DNA of 64,000 nt, taken from positions 248,001-312,000 of the forward strand of contig JADJDV010000002.1 in the NCBI GenBank assembly GCA_016702555.1, read 5' to 3'. The notes under the pieces were generated by a model. It made no database searches. It saw nothing but the letters and a program-made list of their open reading frames with translations, and was not told the origin of the DNA. Positions within the stretch are counted from its first letter, which is position 1; each line of letters opens with the position of its first letter. This stretch comes from Burkholderiales bacterium (lineage in GTDB: Bacteria; Pseudomonadota; Gammaproteobacteria; Burkholderiales; Burkholderiaceae_C). Shown here piece by piece: positions 38,987 to 49,307 of the stretch. The translations under genes were made by a program, and so were the position numbers.

Positions 38987-41900
38987 CTGTTCCCCGCGTG
39001 CGCGGGGATGAACCGTCCAGCATGCGCCGTGAGCTGCTGGCCGGCAACTGTTCCCCGCGTGCGCGGGGATGAACCGGCCAACCAGGACGCCTACGAGGAG
39101 CTGATCAACTGTTCCCCGCGTGCGCGGGGATGAACCGGACCACATCACCATGGCACGCCGATCATTTACCTGTTCCCCGCGTGCGCGGGGATGAACCGCC
39201 CGCCGCATCAACCCAGTGAGGTCAGCCATGCTGTTCCCCGCGTGCGCGGGGATGAACCGGCGGGCGAGGCCAGCACCAGCGCCACCACGGCCTGTTCCCC
39301 GCGTGCGCGGGGATGAACCGGAATTTGACGCCACCGATGCGCTGCTTGATCGCTGTTCCCCGCGTGCGCGGGGATGAACCGCCGAAACCCAGCACGCCCA
39401 GGTAGTCGTAGCGCTGTTCCCCGCGTGCGCGGGGATGAACCGGACTACAGACAGCTCTCCCTGCACGCCAACTGCTGTTCCCCGCGTGCGCGGGGATGAA
39501 CCGGGCTACACGGCCTGGCGCGCGTGTGCAATTCCCTGTTCCCCGCGTGCGCGGGGATGAACCGAACAAGGACGCGGTACTGCGGGGCCTGACTGTCTGT
39601 TCCCCGCGTGCGCGGGGATGAACCGCGGCTGATGGAGTAGGGGGCGGTGGTCATGGCCTGTTCCCCGCGTGCGCGGGGATGAACCGGACGACCTTCCAAA
39701 GCTGCGCCTGAGTCGATTCTGTTCCCCGCGTGCGCGGGGATGAACCGGTCGGCGTGATATGGGGAGTGGTCATGTTTATCTGTTCCCCGCGTGCGCGGGG
39801 ATGAACCGCTGGAGCTGATCCGCAGCCGCACGGCGGACACCTGTTCCCCGCGTGCGCGGGGATGAACCGCATGCGGTAGCGGCTTCCACGCCTGCGAGCA
39901 CCTGTTCCCCGCGTGCGCGGGGATGAACCGATCGCTCGCGCGTACCTCGAAAAGCGCGTCGCCTGTTCCCCGCGTGCGCGGGGATGAACCGCTGGCAGAG
40001 CGGCGCTGAACATGATGGATGACCTGTTCCCCGCGTGCGCGGGGATGAACCGAGGACCACAACATGACAGCACTACTCAGGATGCTGTTCCCCGCGTGCG
40101 CGGGGATGAACCGTCACTGTCGTTGGCAGCGTCAGTGAGCGCGAACTGTTCCCCGCGTGCGCGGGGATGAACCGCACAGCAACGAGTTCCGCGTCGTCGA
40201 ATGGGCCTGTTCCCCGCGTGCGCGGGGATGAACCGCTCATCGAGTCCCACGCCTACCGCGAAATGCTCTGTTCCCCGCGTGCGCGGGGATGAACCGCACC
40301 TTGGACTTGTCCTCGACCATCACGCCAGCTGTTCCCCGCGTGCGCGGGGATGAACCGCCCGATGGACACACTTGGGAATCGTTTTCGCACTGTTCCCCGC
40401 GTGCGCGGGGATGAACCGGTGGCGGAACTCTTGAAGCGACTTAGGCGGTTCTGTTCCCCGCGTGCGCGGGGATGAACCGATTTCAGCCAGCGCTTGGCGC
40501 CAAAGGCCGCCCTGTTCCCCGCGTGCGCGGGGATGAACCGTCGTCGACTTTCAGCGTAGTAGTGCACAAGACCTGTTCCCCGCGTGCGCGGGGATGAACC
40601 GAGGCGGCGCTGCGCGCGTTGGCGCCTGAGTTCCTGTTCCCCGCGTGCGCGGGGATGAACCGCACGCCGAGGATGTGGTCGCCGCCATGCTCGCCTGTTC
40701 CCCGCGTGCGCGGGGATGAACCGCCGCTGACCTGCTTCAGGCGCAGCACTTCGTCCTGTTCCCCGCGTGCGCGGGGATGAACCGGTCTCGATCTGCGCGC
40801 GCACCGCGTCTTGCCACTGTTCCCCGCGTGCGCGGGGATGAACCGGAATCGAGTTGGCGCGACTGCGAGCGAGCGGCCTGTTCCCCGCGTGCGCGGGGAT
40901 GAACCGGAGGCCGCGTGACCCTACAGCTTTCCGTATCGCTGTTCCCCGCGTGCGCGGGGATGAACCGGATGGCGTCGATGGTTACCGCAAAGCGGTGGAC
41001 TGTTCCCCGCGTGCGCGGGGATGAACCGCGCCTGGCGTCGGTCGGTAGAGGTCGGATTTTCTGTTCCCCGCGTGCGCGGGGATGAACCGGCTCCGACGAA
41101 CTTGCCCAGCGCATCCTCGGCCTGTTCCCCGCGTGCGCGGGGATGAACCGACGGCGAGCGCATGCACGCCGCCGCGCTGCGCCTGTTCCCCGCGTGCGCG
41201 GGGATGAACCACAGCGGAATTGACGGACATGGCAACGGTCTCCCTGTTCCCCGCGTGCGCGGGGATGAACCGCCCTGCTGTTTTTCGCGCAGGCGCGCGA
41301 TGGCCTGTTCCCCGCGTGCGCGGGGATGAACCGGGCAGCGGGTTGACGGTGCAGGTGTGTTTTGATCTGTTCCCCGCGTGCGCGGGGATGAACCGACTTG
41401 AACACGCTGTATGCCGGCTTCTTACGCCTGTTCCCCGCGTGCGCGGGGATGAACCGCAGGGTGAGTGTGACCACCGGCGCTTGATGGCCTGTTCCCCGCG
41501 TGCGCGGGGATGAACCGAGATTGCCCAGCACATGCTCGACGCCCGAGCGCTGTTCCCCGCGTGCGCGGGGATGAACCGACCTTGCCGCCGCCGCTGGTAT
41601 TGCACTGTCTCTGTTCCCCGCGTGCGCGGGGATGAACCGGTGCTGCTGGACGAGGTGATCGACACGGACGGCTGTTCCCCGCGTGCGCGGGGATGAACCG
41701 CGATTTGCTTCTCGGAGCCAGTCAGCGCGGGCCTGTTCCCCGCGTGCGCGGGGATGAACCGCTGTTTCGTGGCATCGTCCACCGCATCACCCGCTGTTCC
41801 CCGCGTGCGCGGGGATGAACCGGCGCCGGAATTGAACTTGACCGTGAAAGGATTCTGTTCCCCGCGTGCGCGGGGATGAACCGCGTTTGCGCAGCCAGCC

Positions 41901-44900
41901 GGTGGCGGCCTCGCGCTGTTCCCCGCGTGCGCGGGGATGAACCGGAGAGACCCCGCACGCGTCTGGTGGAGATTGACTGTTCCCCGCGTGCGCGGGGATG
42001 AACCGCTCAGCAAACACAGGCACGGCGGTGTGGTGGACTGTTCCCCGCGTGCGCGGGGATGAACCGGACACAGACAGCTTAGATCCATCCGCCGAGAACT
42101 GTTCCCCGCGTGCGCGGGGATGAACCGCCGGTGCGCAGGTCGGACAGGTCCTCGCCGCGCTGTTCCCCGCGTGCGCGGGGATGAACCGATTCCTGAGTCG
42201 CAAATCCCCGCGGTGGCCATCTGTTCCCCGCGTGCGCGGGGATGAACCGGTGACGTTGCCGGTGACGGTGAGGTGGTACAGCTGTTCCCCGCGTGCGCGG
42301 GGATGAACCGGCGGGTACGCGCTCGAGCAGGTACATGTGGCCCTGTTCCCCGCGTGCGCGGGGATGAACCGCCGCCGCGCACCAGGCCAAGCTGGATGCC
42401 GAACTGTTCCCCGCGTGCGCGGGGATGAACCGGTGGAAATCAAGGCGATGCTGCGCCAGCTTGGCTGTTCCCCGCGTGCGCGGGGATGAACCGAGCCTCG
42501 CCGCCCGCATCCGCCGCGGCGAGGCCTGTTCCCCGCGTGCGCGGGGATGAACCGTCCTGCCCGCCGTCCTCGCGCCACCCGGCGCGCTGTTCCCCGCGTG
42601 CGCGGGGATGAACCGTTGTCCACGAACGCGGCGACGATCCCGTTGGGCTGTTCCCCGCGTGCGCGGGGATGAACCGTCCTGGCTGAACCTGCCGCCGGAG
42701 AGCTACGACTGTTCCCCGCGTGCGCGGGGATGAACCGGACGCCCTGCCCTAGACCTGGTCGCCAGCGCCTGTTCCCCGCGTGCGCGGGGATGAACCGCCG
42801 CAGGGCGTGATGGGCGAAGTGCTGCGCTGCTGTTCCCCGCGTGCGCGGGGATGAACCGTCACGGTCGCCGAACTCAAGACCGCTCTTACCCTGTTCCCCG
42901 CGTGCGCGGGGATGAACCGCAGTTTGAGGAATGGGCCGCTGATTGGGTTGACTGTTCCCCGCGTGCGCGGGGATGAACCGCTCCACTTCGACGGCCCGGA
43001 GACGTTCTTTTTCTGTTCCCCGCGTGCGCGGGGATGAACCGCCAGGTTCGGCGGACTGTCACCGGACGCTCAGCTGTTACCCGCGTGCGCGGGGATGAAC
43101 CGGCGGCGCGTGACCTCGGGCACACTTTGCCACTCTGTTCCCCGCGTGCGCGGGGATGAACCGTCGTTAGCGTTGTTGGGGTAGGAGCGACCGCCCTGTT
43201 CCCCGCGTGCGCGGGGATGAACCGAGGATGCCGCCGCCGCCGGCAACGCGGTCGAGCTGTTCCCCGCGTGCGCGGGGATGAACCGGCAGGCAGCACGGAA
43301 CGCGAGCGCGGCAGAACCTGTTCCCCGCGTGCGCGGGGATGAACCGCCCTATCTGGATCGATGGGAGCACGCCATCATCTGTTCCCCGCGTGCGCGGGGA
43401 TGAACCGTGGATGACGTTCATCGACCGGCCGTAGCGCGACTGTTCCCCGCGTGCGCGGGGATGAACCGCTGCCGTCGATGTAGACCACGCCGCCCAGCTG
43501 CTGTTCCCCGCGTGCGCGGGGATGAACCGCTCTACCACCCCGACGAAACCCATTACGACAACTGTTCCCCGCGTGCGCGGGGATGAACCGACCGTCACCG
43601 CCATCACCAACGCCGCCGAGGCCTGTTCCCCGCGTGCGCGGGGATGAACCGTCGGAGATTCGGTAGATGGGCATGGATGGTCCCTGTTCCCCGCGTGCGC
43701 GGGGATGAACCGGAGTGCAAATGACTATTTTTGCCCTTGAACAGCTGTTCCCCGCGTGCGCGGGGATGAACCGTCACCCCAGTGGCCGGCCTTGTCGCCA
43801 AGGATCTGTTCCCCGCGTGCGCGGGGATGAACCGACGTGGGTCGGCAGTACGGCCCTTTGCAGGCACTGTTCCCCGCGTGCGCGGGGATGAACCGGACGC
43901 CCGCATCAACGCGCTGACGTGGCAGATCTGTTCCCCGCGTGCGCGGGGATGAACCGAGAGTTTATAGACGTAAACCGGAGGTGGTTAACTGTTCCCCGCG
44001 TGCGCGGGGATGAACCGCGCTCATTGGATGCCGTACATGCCTGAGCAAACTGTTCCCCGCGTGCGCGGGGATGAACCGGTGTTGAGCATGCGCTCGTACT
44101 CGCGCGACATCTGTTCCCCGCGTGCGCGGGGATGAACCGGTTTATCGGTTCCTGCGGGGTCGTTGCCGGTTCTGTTCCCCGCGTGCGCGGGGATGAACCG
44201 GAACGTTTCATGGAGCACACGAAGGAAATCAGCTGTTCCCCGCGTGCGCGGGGATGAACCGTACCACGATGCTTCGAGCGCTGTTTGGTGTACCTGTTCC
44301 CCGCGTGCGCGGGGATGAACCGGCGCTGAAATTCACTGTCGATGACGGAGAGCCCTGTTCCCCGCGTGCGCGGGGATGAACCGTCGGCCCCTACCGGCTC
44401 TATGAGCACGCGCCACTGTTCCCCGCGTGCGCGGGGATGAACCGAAGCCATCGTTCTCGAATCCAGGCTGGTGCAGCTGTTCCCCGCGTGCGCGGGGATG
44501 AACCGTGCCTCGCGCGTGGTCTTGTCAGAGCGGAACCCTGTTCCCCGCGTGCGCGGGGATGAACCGAACTGGGCGGTGTTGCGGCCGCCGGCCTCCATCT
44601 GTTCCCCGCGTGCGCGGGGATGAACCGACGCCAACCTCAAGATCGCCCGCGTGCTGGGCCTGTTCCCCGCGTGCGCGGGGATGAACCGGTTGTTCCGCCT
44701 GAGTCGGACACGTTCCTGATCTGTTCCCCGCGTGCGCGGGGATGAACCGAATTGCCGCCCTGGTCAAAGACGCCACCACACTCTGTTCCCCGCGTGCGCG
44801 GGGATGAACCGTATTCAGCGACTTCGCATACCTGTCGCTGACCCTGTTCCCCGCGTGCGCGGGGATGAACCGTGCGAACGCTTGGCGGTGAAGGCTCCAT

Positions 44901-45884
44901 GTTCCTGTTCCCCGCGTGCGCGGGGATGAACCGTCCGACTCCATACGGGCCAGCTTTCGCGGGTCCTGTTCCCCGCGTGCGCGGGGATGAACCGCGCGGC
45001 CTTCAGCGCCGCAATGGCCAAGTTCACTGTTCCCCGCGTGCGCGGGGATGAACCGGCATCCCAGACGCGCGAATGATGTACCTGGAGCTGTTCCCCGCGT
45101 GCGCGGGGATGAACCGTCGTCAAAGGCCGTCCGGCAAGTGGCGGCATCCTGTTCCCCGCGTGCGCGGGGATGAACCGCTCTTCGCGCGGGTTCGGCATTT
45201 GCTTCACGCCTGTTCCCCGCGTGCGCGGGGATGAACCGCACTTCGGTTCAGCTTCCGCCACATAGACGCGCTGTTCCCCGCGTGCGCGGGGATGAACCCG
45301 GCGGGCGCGGCGGCACCATTTGGAAGCCACCCTGTTCCCCGCGTGCGCGGGGATGAACCGAAAGTAGCCAGCAAGCCTGTCGCCGTGCCGGCCTGTTCCC
45401 CGCGTGCGCGGGGATGAACCGCTGTCGCGCCGATTGGTGGCAGCGCTGGTCAGCTGTTCCCCGCGTGCGCGGGGATGAACCGATCGCGGTTGCCGCGCAG
45501 AACGGCGGCGACGAACCGCGAGATAGTCGAATGGGACCGGGTACACCGTTCTGTTCCCCGCGTGCGCGGGGATGAACCGCTCATCTTTAGACCGAGGAGG
45601 CTCCATGACCACTGTTCCCCGCGTGCGCGGGGATGAACCGACCCTTGGCGCGTCGATGTTCAGCCGGTGGACCTGTTCCCCGCGTGCGCGGGGATGAACC
45701 GCCTGGGGCAACACGCCCCCGCCCGAATCCGACCTGTTCCCCGCGTGCGCGGGGATGAACCGACAGGCCGTTCAACCCGTACCGGCCAGCACCCCTGTTC
45801 CCCGCGTGCGCGGGGATGAACCGTCACGCTCAATCGGACCGTGAAAATCGGCACGCTGTTCCCCGCGTGCGCGGGGATGACCCA
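38987..45884 (+). CRISPR. type I-E CRISPR array, 113 repeats
   Basis: Repeats of 29 nt begin CTGTTCCCCGCG, form a CCCCGCG/CGCGGGG hairpin and end GGGGATGAACCG. The normal period is 61 bp with 32-nt spacers. Walking the array by period gives 113 repeats and 112 intervals. Exceptions are 33-nt spacers at 41334-41366 and 44750-44782, a 31-nt spacer at 42738-42768, and a 68-nt interval at 45483-45550 containing a repeat remnant. Variant repeats: 41183 (last base A), 43074 (sixth base A), 45271 (last base C) and the final one at 45856 (ending GATGACCCA). The degenerate last repeat marks the oldest end; the leader is at 38894. Confidence 0.98.
45510..45518 (+). repeat. remnant of a deleted CRISPR repeat inside the array
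   Basis: GACGAACCG resembles the repeat end GATGAACCG (8 of 9) and is followed by exactly 32 nt before the next intact repeat. The preceding 27 nt would be a shortened spacer. The pattern fits a 25-bp deletion that removed most of one repeat and the end of its neighbouring spacer. Confidence 0.6.
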
Positions 45885-46037
45885 ATATCGCCCCCATCAT
45901 CGCCAACCTGACCCAGGTGTGGCACTGATCCTTGTCCGAAATGCACGCTCCGATCCTGCCCGAGTTGATGCACTGGCACACCCTGGTCATTGAACGCAAC
46001 CCGCTGCCCAAGAAGTGACGCGCGCTACGATGGGAAC

Positions 46038-46181
46038 ATGCCCGACTGGATCCTTACCTTGCTGGCCTGGGGCCTGCTCGCCATCGTGGTGCTGGTGGGC
46101 TTGGCCGTGCTCGCAGCGCCCTTGCACCTGTGGCTGCAGTGGGAGAGCGAACGCACCATCAAGAAACTGCGCGGCGACTGA
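46038..46181 (+). CDS. 47-aa hydrophobic small protein beyond the CRISPR array
   Basis: A short frame, MPDWILTLLAWGLLAIVVLV followed by GLAVLAAPLHLWLQWESERT, then IKKLRGD. It predicts one transmembrane helix with a charged C-terminus, typical of real small membrane proteins. No family is recognised and no strong ribosome binding site is seen (GGGA about 6 bp upstream is the best). The 153 bp before it (45885-46037) hold no convincing gene; one frame reads NIAPIIANLTQVWH, stop, then LSEMHAPILPELMHWHTLVI, and may be decayed coding sequence. Confidence 0.45.
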   Translation: MPDWILTLLAWGLLAIVVLVGLAVLAAPLHLWLQWESERTIKKLRGD

Positions 46182-46195
46182 CCACGAACGTAGGC

Positions 46196-46217
46196 CTGTT
46201 CCCCGCGCGAGTAGGGA
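46196..46217 (+). repeat. solitary degenerate CRISPR repeat 312 bp past the array
   Basis: CTGTTCCCCGCG matches the first 12 bases of the array repeat exactly, followed by CGAGTAGGGA, in which GGGA and two further bases agree with the repeat. It lies 312 bp after the terminal repeat, in the same orientation. It looks like a stranded relic of the old end of the array. The 120 bp after it, up to the permease gene, show nothing else. Confidence 0.6.
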
Positions 46218-46337
46218 CCTACATCGACATGATGCGGATCAATACCAAACGGCTGATGCAGGTGATGCGCGGCGTTGTCTGAGAGGTCATGGCGTCTGGA
46301 CAGCCAGCGCAGGCACGGCAGCCCGGTTCACACCCTT

Positions 46338-47117
46338 TCACCCCGCCTGCGACCCCCGATGCGCCCAGCCCGTGGTGTGCTTCTCGATCCACGAGAACAA
46401 CTCGTACATCAGCATCGCCATCACGCCGACGACCAGCAGGCCGGCGAAGGCCAGGGCCATCTGCATGGAGGCGCCGGCGGAGACGAGCATGTAGCCGATG
46501 CCTTCGTTGGCGGCCATCATCTCGGACACGGTGGTGCCGACGAAGGCCAGGGTGATGGCGACCTTGAGCGAACCAAAGAAGTAGGGCATGGAGCGCGGCA
46601 GGCCGACCTTGGTCAGCACGTCCCAGCGCTTGGCGCCGAGCACGCGCAGCACGTCTTCCAGCTCGGGCTCCAGCGTGGCCAGGCCGGTGGCGATGTTGAC
46701 GGTGATGGGGAAGAACGAGATCAGGAAGGCGGTCAGCACCGCCGGTCCGACGCCGATGCCAAACCACACCACCAGGATCGGCACGAAGGCGGCTTTGGGC
46801 AGGGCGTTGAAGGCGGTCATCAGCGGGTACATGGCGGTGTAGGCCAGGCGCGACGAGCCGATGATGAAGCCGAGCATCACGCCGACCACGATGGCAAGCG
46901 CGAAGCCGACCATGGTGACCCAGAAGGTGCGCCAGGCGTGGCCGGCGATGACGGGGTAGAACTCGACCAGCCGCGCCCAGATGGCTGAGGGCGCGGGGAA
47001 GATGAATTCCGACACGTTGAAGACGCGGCAGATCAGCTCCCACAGCACGGCGATCAGCGCCATCAGCAGGAAGGGCGAGGCGCGCTCCATCGCGCGGCGT
47101 TGGCTCGGGCTGCTCAT
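46338..47117 (-). CDS. ABC transporter permease (TauC/SsuC-like)
   Basis: A 259-residue inner-membrane permease with six predicted helices. The conserved cytoplasmic loop that contacts the ATPase reads LEDVLRVLGAKRWDVLTKVG, followed by LPRSMPYFFGSLKVAITLAF. The FNALPKAAFVPILVVWFGIG block is typical of the nitrate/sulfonate/taurine and thiamine-precursor importer family. It overlaps the ATPase gene by 4 bp and is the last gene of the three-gene operon. The ligand cannot be told from the permease. Confidence 0.92.
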   Translation of the reverse strand: MSSPSQRRAMERASPFLLMALIAVLWELICRVFNVSEFIFPAPSAIWARLVEFYPVIAGHAWRTFWVTMVGFALAIVVGVMLGFIIGSSRLAYTAMYPLMTAFNALPKAAFVPILVVWFGIGVGPAVLTAFLISFFPITVNIATGLATLEPELEDVLRVLGAKRWDVLTKVGLPRSMPYFFGSLKVAITLAFVGTTVSEMMAANEGIGYMLVSAGASMQMALAFAGLLVVGVMAMLMYELFSWIEKHTTGWAHRGSQAG

Positions 47118-47941
47118 TGCGGCACCCCCACGCCTTCCTTGCGCATGGCGCCGATGTGGCCGCGCAGCTCATGCACGATCCCGGTGAATTCGGGCGTGTA
47201 GGTGATGTCCAGCTCGCGCGGGCGCGGCAGGTCGATCTCGCGCCGCACCACGAAGCGGCCGGGGCTCTTGCTCATCACGTACACGGTGTCGGCCAGGAAC
47301 ACGCTCTCGCGCAGGTCGTGCGTGACCAGGATGACGTTGAAGCGCTGCACTTCCCACAGGTCGCGCAACGTGCACCACAACTCCTCGCGCGTGAAGGCGT
47401 CGAGCGCGCCGAAGGGTTCGTCCAGCAGCAGCATCTTGGGCTCGTGGATCAGCGCGCGGCAGATGCTGGCGCGCTGCTGCATGCCGCCCGAGAGCTGCCA
47501 CGGAAACTTGTCCTCGTAGCCGCCCAGACCGACCTGACGCAGCAGGCCGCGGGCGCGTTCGGCGTACTCGGCCTTTTTGCTGCGAAATTGAGAGCGATGC
47601 GGCTCGACGATTTCCAGCGGCAGCAGCACGTTGTCGAGCGTGGTGCGCCAGGGCAGCAGCGAGGGCGCCTGGAACGCCATGCCGGAAATCTTCAGCGGCC
47701 CGGTGACGGGTGCGCCGTCAATCTCGATGCGCCCGCGCGAGGGCCGCTTCAGGCCCGTCGCCAGCTTCATGAAGGTGGACTTGCCGCAACCCGAGGGGCC
47801 AACGATGGCGATGAACTCGCCCTGCTGCACCTTCAGGTCGATCGCCTCGACGGCGAACTGGCCCTGCGCCAGCAGGGCCTCGTTGTAGGCCAGCCAGACG
47901 TCGGAAAAGTCGATGAAGGCGCGCGTCGGCGCATCGCTCAC
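47114..47941 (-). CDS. ABC transporter ATP-binding protein (TauB/SsuB-like)
   Basis: A 275-residue ATPase of the importer family. Walker A is GPSGCGKST near residues 53-61, the ABC signature is LSGGMQQRASI near 147, Walker B is LLLDEPFGALD near 171, and the H-loop is ILVTHDLRESVFLAD. An in-family insertion EIVEPHRSQFRSKKAEYAER lies between the Q-loop and the signature. It sits between the binding-protein and permease genes on the minus strand. Confidence 0.93.
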   Translation of the reverse strand: MSDAPTRAFIDFSDVWLAYNEALLAQGQFAVEAIDLKVQQGEFIAIVGPSGCGKSTFMKLATGLKRPSRGRIEIDGAPVTGPLKISGMAFQAPSLLPWRTTLDNVLLPLEIVEPHRSQFRSKKAEYAERARGLLRQVGLGGYEDKFPWQLSGGMQQRASICRALIHEPKMLLLDEPFGALDAFTREELWCTLRDLWEVQRFNVILVTHDLRESVFLADTVYVMSKSPGRFVVRREIDLPRPRELDITYTPEFTGIVHELRGHIGAMRKEGVGVPQ

Positions 47942-48007
47942 GGCGGGCTCCTGCGCGCAGTGCGCTGGGTGGGGCGCGTGGGGTGGCGCAGCGGCGCGGT
48001 CATGCGC

Positions 48008-49051
48008 TTACTTTCTGGCCGGCGGCAGCACGTTCAGCTCGGCCTTGGGCGGCAGGAAGCTGCCGTTCCACACCGTGTCCGGATTGACGCGCGTCTTGGT
48101 GCCGTAGGCGTCGGATACCTGCGAGGCCATCAGCGACAGGCGGCTGGGCACGATCTGACCAAAGCCTTCGGCGCGCGCATCGGCGCTGGCGATGACGGTG
48201 TCGATGGCCAGCTGCATGCGGCGCGTCTCCAGCGGCACGTTGACGATGCCGTCGCGCGCCTTGACGTGGTCGATCGACGCCACCGGGTTGGCCAGCGCGT
48301 CCTTGACGCCCTTGGCGAAGGCCGACAGGAAGGCCTTGATGGCGTTCGGGTTCTCCTTCAGCAGCTTCTGGCCGACGATGATGGCGTTGCCGTACAGCTT
48401 CACGCCGTGGTCGGCGAAGGGCATCATCACCACGTCGCTGGCCTGGATGCCACGCGCTTCCAGGTTCAGCAGCGAGGTGAAGCCGAAGCCGGTGATGGCG
48501 TCGACGTCGCCGCGCACCAGCATGGTCTCACGCAGCGGCGGATCCATGGCGATCCAGTTGACGTCACCGACCTGATTGGCTTTCTGGAAGATCTGGAAGC
48601 CGCGCCGGCCGGCGTCGAACACCGGTGCGCCGAGCTTCTTGCCGGTCAGGTCGGACGGCTTGGCGATGCCCGACTTCTTCAGCGCGAACACGGTGGCCGG
48701 CGTGTTGTTGTAGACCATCATCACCGCCACCGGCTTGTTGGGCGCGTCGGGGTTGTTGGCGTTGAACTCCATCAGCGCCGCCAGGTCGGCAAAACCCATG
48801 TCGTAGGCGCCCGAGGCCACGCGCGTGACGGCGCCGCCCGAGCCGCTGCCGGCGTCCACCGTCACGTCCAGCCCGGCCTGCTTGAAGTAGCCCTTGGCCA
48901 CCGGCAGCAGGAACAGCGCGGCCGGCCCTTCGAAGCGCCAGTCGAGCTGGAACTTGATCGGCGTGGCCGCCTGCGCGAAGGCGTGCGGCGCGGCGCTGCC
49001 GGCCAGCAGGGCGGCGCCAAGGGTCAGGCTGCGGCGGCGGGTGAGGATCAT
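48008..49051 (-). CDS. NMT1/TauA-like ABC substrate-binding protein
   Basis: A 347-residue periplasmic binding protein. A signal peptide starting MILTRRRSLTLGAALLAGSA (cleavage after AFA) is followed by FQLDWRFEGPAALFLLPVAK and GYFKQAGLDVTVDAGSGSG, the NMT1/THI5-like opening. GAYDMGFADLAALMEFN and PSDLTGKKLGAPVFDAGRR are further family blocks. Relatives bind thiamine precursors, taurine, alkanesulfonates or riboflavin. The start at 49051 gives the signal peptide; upstream in-frame codons do not. It is the first gene of the operon with the ATPase and permease. The ligand is unknown. Confidence 0.9.
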   Translation of the reverse strand: MILTRRRSLTLGAALLAGSAAPHAFAQAATPIKFQLDWRFEGPAALFLLPVAKGYFKQAGLDVTVDAGSGSGGAVTRVASGAYDMGFADLAALMEFNANNPDAPNKPVAVMMVYNNTPATVFALKKSGIAKPSDLTGKKLGAPVFDAGRRGFQIFQKANQVGDVNWIAMDPPLRETMLVRGDVDAITGFGFTSLLNLEARGIQASDVVMMPFADHGVKLYGNAIIVGQKLLKENPNAIKAFLSAFAKGVKDALANPVASIDHVKARDGIVNVPLETRRMQLAIDTVIASADARAEGFGQIVPSRLSLMASQVSDAYGTKTRVNPDTVWNGSFLPPKAELNVLPPARK

Positions 49052-49307
49052 GCGGGTTCTCCGTGGGAGCGGGGTGGTGGGGCGTTTGGGCGTGTCGACT
49101 CCCGGCGCGCCGGGGCCTGTCGCGCGGACAAGTCCGAATCTACGTGGAATCCGGTGCGCCCGGCCGCTGCCGCGCCTAGGACTTTCCCTGAGCGCGGCGG
49201 TGAGCCGCGTTCGGGCTGCCGGTGCCATGCCGCACAGGAAGACCGCTGACAGGCTGTGTCGGCGCCGGCTGGCCCGAGGCGCGCGGGCGCGTTCCTAGAC
49301 TGGGCCG

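Noticed and set aside
38981..45854. Long minus-strand reading frames across the CRISPR array with repeated GSSPRTRGT, RFIPAHAGN and VHPRARGEQ
   Set aside because: They are translations of the CRISPR repeat in three frames (61 bp shifts the frame each unit). This is a well-known false protein annotation.
45772..46011. Minus-strand frame MGSGLRSMTRVCQC at the array end, possibly a gene
   Set aside because: Its C-terminal half is translated CRISPR repeat and its N-terminal half has no family resemblance.
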